From the NCBI GenBank assembly GCA_910587335.1, contig CAJUMG010000006.1:1-6284 (forward strand): a stretch of 6,284 nucleotides of DNA, in the 5' to 3' direction. Shown here one piece after another: positions 5,447 through 6,284 of the stretch. A program made the translations under genes and the position numbers. Positions within the stretch are counted from its first letter, which is position 1. Each line of letters opens with the position of its first letter. This DNA is from an uncultured Oscillospiraceae bacterium. Its GTDB lineage: Bacteria; Bacillota; Clostridia; Oscillospirales; Ruminococcaceae. A model generated the notes under the pieces. The model did no database searches and had not been told where the DNA came from. It saw only the letters and a program-made list of their open reading frames with translations.

Positions 5447-5539
5447 ACAGGCGCAGTTATATCTGCTGTGTGGGAGAGACGCATTCTCCTGCATAGGGCC
5501 GGGCGGGTGCGGGAACACCTTTCCGGCCTGCCTTTTTTT
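5447..5539 (+). ncRNA. Candidate small RNA of about 90 nt
   Basis: The unit has its own promoter and a terminator and contains no usable ORF. Three hairpins can be drawn in order: GCAG/CTGC around TTATAT (5453-5466), GGAGA/TCTCC around GACGCAT (5473-5489), and the terminator at 5496-5539. It does not match small SRP RNA, tmRNA or another RNA family that I can recall. It is fully complementary to the predicted minus-strand leader, which suggests antisense control of that transcript; action on other targets is open. Confidence 0.5.
5496..5539 (+). terminator. Intrinsic terminator of the small RNA
   Basis: GGCCGG (5497-5502) pairs with CCGGCC (5523-5528), and inside it GGTG (5506-5509) pairs with CACC (5516-5519) around CGGGAA. 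A G-U pair extends the base, and seven T's follow at 5533-5539. Confidence 0.75.
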
Positions 5540-5552
5540 GTTGTCTGCTGAC

Positions 5553-5581
5553 ATTATACAGCTTTTTTCGCGGGAATGCAA
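5553..5581 (-). promoter_or_regulatory. Minus-strand promoter facing the lipoprotein gene
   Basis: On the minus strand a perfect TATAAT (5558-5553) lies 17 bases from TTGCAT (5581-5576), which keeps only the TTG of the -35 consensus. The weak -35 lowers confidence. The terminator at 5343-5386, which needs a leftward transcript, supports it independently. Confidence 0.5.
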
Positions 5582-5601
5582 TAGGGCATTTCCGCGAAAA
5601 A
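5564..5601. repeat. 16-bp-arm palindrome over the minus-strand promoter (candidate operator)
   Basis: TTTTTCGCGGGAATGC (5564-5579) and GCATTTCCGCGAAAAA (5586-5601) are inverted copies with one mismatch and a six-base centre, AATAGG. T-runs precede and A-runs follow on both strands, which is the wrong polarity for a terminator. The centre overlaps the -35 hexamer at 5576-5581, so a dimeric repressor bound here would block leftward transcription. Confidence 0.5.
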
Positions 5602-5636
5602 GGAAGGGGTTCCGAGGGGAAACGGAGTTGCCCCCG

Positions 5637-5681
5637 GCAAGTAGGTGTTGAGAGAGGCGCGCCTCTCAACACATTACTTGC
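5637..5681. other. Long compound palindrome, candidate oriT hairpin
   Basis: Three nested layers are visible: GCAAGTA (5637-5643) with TACTTGC (5675-5681), GTGTTGAG (5645-5652) with CTCAACAC (5665-5672), and a central AGGCGCGCCT (5655-5664) that is its own reverse complement. Only one to two unpaired bases separate the layers. Direct copies of TTGCCCC flank it (5628-5634 and 5683-5689). MobC-dependent elements usually keep oriT, with an inverted repeat next to nic, just upstream of mobC, and this palindrome ends about 270 bases before the mobC start. I cannot identify a nic sequence with confidence. It could instead be a replication or resolution structure. Confidence 0.4.
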
Positions 5682-5707
5682 ATTGCCCCTGTTCCGCAAA
5701 GCTGCTA

Positions 5708-5736
5708 TTGACACATATGGGGAGTTATGCTATAGT
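5708..5736 (+). promoter_or_regulatory. Consensus promoter upstream of the mobC leader
   Basis: A perfect TTGACA (5708-5713) and TATAGT (5731-5736, five of six) are separated by exactly 17 bases. The start is expected near 5743, about 207 bases before the mobC ATG. I see no other promoter between the terminator at 5880-5910 and mobC. Confidence 0.8.
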
Positions 5737-5779
5737 AACAGTAGGCGGCGCGAACTGCGTAAGCAGGAGCAAAACCGCC

Positions 5780-5831
5780 TTACAGAGAGCGGTTACAGCG
5801 TTTGATTACAGAGAGCGATTACAGAGAAACC
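5780..5831 (+). repeat. Four tandem 13-bp repeats beginning TTACAG
   Basis: The units start at 5780, 5793, 5806 and 5819, exactly 13 bases apart: TTACAGAGAGCGG, TTACAGCGTTTGA, TTACAGAGAGCGA and TTACAGAGAAACC. Units 1 and 3 differ at one position. Inverted CTGTAA copies occur at 5842-5847 and 5920-5925. The regular spacing (a little over one DNA turn) resembles iteron-type protein binding sites, such as relaxosome or replication sites, but the repeats also take part in RNA pairings. Confidence 0.7.
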
Positions 5832-5846
5832 AGATAGCACCCTGTA

Positions 5847-5960
5847 ATGTCAAACGCTGAAATGTTTCCGTCATTTAAGCCCGACATTCCACAGGGAATG
5901 TCGGGTTTTTCTGCGTTCTCTGTAATCCCACTCGGAAAGGAGGAAAAAAATGGAAAATGA
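5847..5960 (+). CDS. Possible leader peptide overlapping the terminator and the mobC start
   Basis: A 37-codon ORF runs from the ATG at 5847 to the TGA at 5958-5960. It begins MSNAEMFPSFKPDIPQGMSG and ends GKEEKNGK. It spans the whole terminator hairpin (5880-5910), which encodes PDIPQGMSG, and the mobC ribosome binding site, and it ends eleven bases inside mobC in another frame. No good ribosome binding site precedes 5847 or the internal ATG at 5862, which argues against it. If translated, ribosomes would prevent the hairpin and could re-initiate at mobC. It may be a chance ORF. Confidence 0.3.
   Translation: MSNAEMFPSFKPDIPQGMSGFSAFSVIPLGKEEKNGK
5880..5912 (+). terminator. Perfect intrinsic terminator in the mobC leader
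   Basis: CCCGACATTCC (5880-5890), loop ACAG, GGAATGTCGGG (5895-5905) is a perfect 11-bp stem followed by TTTTT (5906-5910). It lies between the promoter at 5708-5736 and mobC, so mobC expression from that promoter needs read-through or antitermination. Confidence 0.85.
5916..5927 (+). promoter_or_regulatory. 12-nt element complementary to repeat unit 4 of the leader
   Basis: TTCTCTGTAATC (5916-5927), placed between the terminator and the mobC ribosome binding site, is the exact reverse complement of GATTACAGAGAA (5817-5828). In RNA this could tie the leader repeats to the start region of mobC; in DNA it adds an inverted binding site. It can also pair partly with repeat units 1 and 3. Confidence 0.5.
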
Positions 5961-6284
5961 AAATGAGCTGGTACAGGTCACAATCCGTTTACCCCTTAAA
6001 ACCAAACAAAAATTTGACAATCTGGCGCAAAGAAACGGATGTTCCACAGCGGAAATGATACGGCGTGCCGTTGATGGCAATTTGGACAAGTATCTTGACA
6101 GCGTGCAGTATGTAGACAAGGAACAGGGCGAAGCCATAAAGAAAGCAACCTTGAACGCCTGTACGGAACTGTCGGGGATAAGGACAGAGCTTCACCGCAT
6201 AGGAGTAAATTACAATCAGGAAGTCAAATTGAAAAACCTGCAAAATAAATTTAACAACGGTCAAATCAACATCAGGGAGATGAT
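5950..6284 (+). CDS. mobC: MobC-like relaxosome accessory protein (3'-truncated by window edge)
   Basis: The ATG at 5950 has a perfect AAAGGAGG (5936-5943) six bases upstream. The 111 codons visible remain open to the edge. Residues 8-42 (VQVTIRLPLKTKQKFDNLAQ and on to AEMIRRAVD) form a ribbon-helix-helix DNA-binding fold: a strand with alternating hydrophobics, then two helices. Residues 80-90, ELHRIGVNYNQ, match the RIGvNlNQ-type motif of bacterial mobilization MobC proteins. These bind oriT next to the nic site, help melt it and guide the relaxase to start conjugative transfer. A relaxase gene is therefore expected just beyond the window. Expression is probably controlled by the terminator-containing leader and may be self-regulated through the repeats at 5780-5831. 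Other RHH regulators are possible, but the C-terminal motif favours MobC. Confidence 0.8.
   Translation, partial: MENENELVQVTIRLPLKTKQKFDNLAQRNGCSTAEMIRRAVDGNLDKYLDSVQYVDKEQGEAIKKATLNACTELSGIRTELHRIGVNYNQEVKLKNLQNKFNNGQINIREM

Larger units (their letters stand above)
5343..5546 (-). ncRNA. Predicted leftward leader/antisense RNA ending before the lipoprotein gene
   Basis: The start is predicted about seven bases after the minus-strand TATAAT at 5558-5553; the end is the terminator at 5343-5386. The roughly 200-nt transcript covers the whole of the plus-strand small RNA at 5447-5539 as its exact complement. If the terminator is bypassed, transcription would continue into the lipoprotein gene. 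The unit may thus be a 5' leader, an antisense RNA, or both. The call rests only on promoter and terminator patterns. Confidence 0.4.
5743..5912 (+). ncRNA. Structured leader RNA with terminator, upstream of mobC
   Basis: About 170 nt lie between the promoter and the end of the terminator. GGCGG (5744-5748) can pair with CCGCC (5775-5779), enclosing CTGC-GTAA-GCAG (5755-5766), a stem with a GNRA-type tetraloop. The AACCGC at 5773-5778 can instead pair with GCGGTT (5789-5794), so two exclusive folds compete. CAGCGTTTGA-TTACAG (5796-5811) pairs with CTGTAA-TG-TCAAACGCTG (5842-5859) as a long stem with a two-base bulge. The leader ends in a terminator. This layout fits an attenuator or riboregulator controlling mobC, or a stand-alone regulatory RNA. 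I do not recognise a known riboswitch class. Confidence 0.5.

Noticed and set aside
5440..5496. 18-codon ORF starting at the ATG in the small RNA promoter
   Set aside because: The ATG overlaps the -10 hexamer, so it lies upstream of the predicted transcript start.
5447..5539. Small SRP RNA, 6S RNA or tmRNA
   Set aside because: The conserved SRP GGAAGG-type tip, the 6S long central bubble and the tRNA-like ends are all absent.
5291..5581. 96-codon minus-strand frame as a full-length gene
   Set aside because: Its start precedes the predicted transcript start and has no ribosome binding site; only the last 37 codons are kept as a possible leader ORF.
4920..5651. 243-codon plus-strand open frame
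   Set aside because: It is antisense to the lipoprotein signal and linker and then runs through two terminators and the small RNA; the Ser/Gly-rich start is the mirror of the Pro/Glu linker.
5780..5831. CRISPR array
   Set aside because: The repeats are 13 bp and abut each other with no spacers; no cas genes are present.
5838..5849. CACCCTG as a relaxase nic site of the RP4 (YATCCTG) type
   Set aside because: It differs from the consensus and lies in the arm of an RNA-like stem; too weak to call without nick data.

Overview
The window looks like part of a mobile element (conjugative or mobilizable) from a gut-type Clostridia/Firmicutes host. The grounds are the strong AAAGGAGG-type ribosome binding sites, canonical TTGACA-17-TATAAT-type promoters, U-tailed intrinsic terminators, and a gene set of large serine recombinase, small serine recombinase, clostridial-type lipoprotein and MobC-like relaxosome protein. 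No species can be named from this sequence.

Left part (1-1230, plus strand): the 3' end of a polytopic membrane protein, probably an ABC-2 permease of the peptide-antibiotic protection type. It is followed four bases later by a small three-helix membrane protein, then by a decayed sigma-70-like gene whose region 4 is still readable, broken by at least one and probably two frameshifts. A long hairpin at 1190-1229 closes this block. The block looks like cargo or backbone of an older element.

Middle part (1281-3815, minus strand): a 540-residue large serine recombinase and, upstream of it in the same direction, a 226-residue small serine recombinase. They are separated by 177 bases that fold into two inverted-repeat structures. 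The small recombinase has a consensus promoter lying inside a 46-bp interrupted palindrome, which suggests autoregulation or a recombination site. The 3' end of the large recombinase next to the broken sigma gene makes 1230-1335 the best candidate for an element boundary.

Right part (3960-6284): a minus-strand gene for a secreted lipoprotein (406 aa) with its own terminator, then about 730 bases with no conventional gene, then the start of a mobC-like gene on the plus strand that runs off the window. The 730 bases are the most interesting stretch. They hold a plus-strand promoter-terminator unit of about 90 nt with no usable ORF (candidate small RNA). A minus-strand promoter-terminator unit covers it fully in antisense and leads toward the lipoprotein gene. 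Two large palindromes follow, one a candidate oriT hairpin. Last comes a second plus-strand promoter followed by a structured leader with four exact-period 13-bp repeats, an intrinsic terminator, a 37-codon ORF that crosses the terminator and overlaps the mobC start, and a 12-nt element complementary to the fourth repeat.

My reading, which is inference, is that both flanking genes (lipoprotein leftward, mobC rightward) sit behind terminator-containing leaders. Mobilization and the cargo gene would then be controlled by attenuation and antisense RNA from one shared control region. Promoter, RNA and operator calls come from pattern reading only; no folding, alignment or database search was run.
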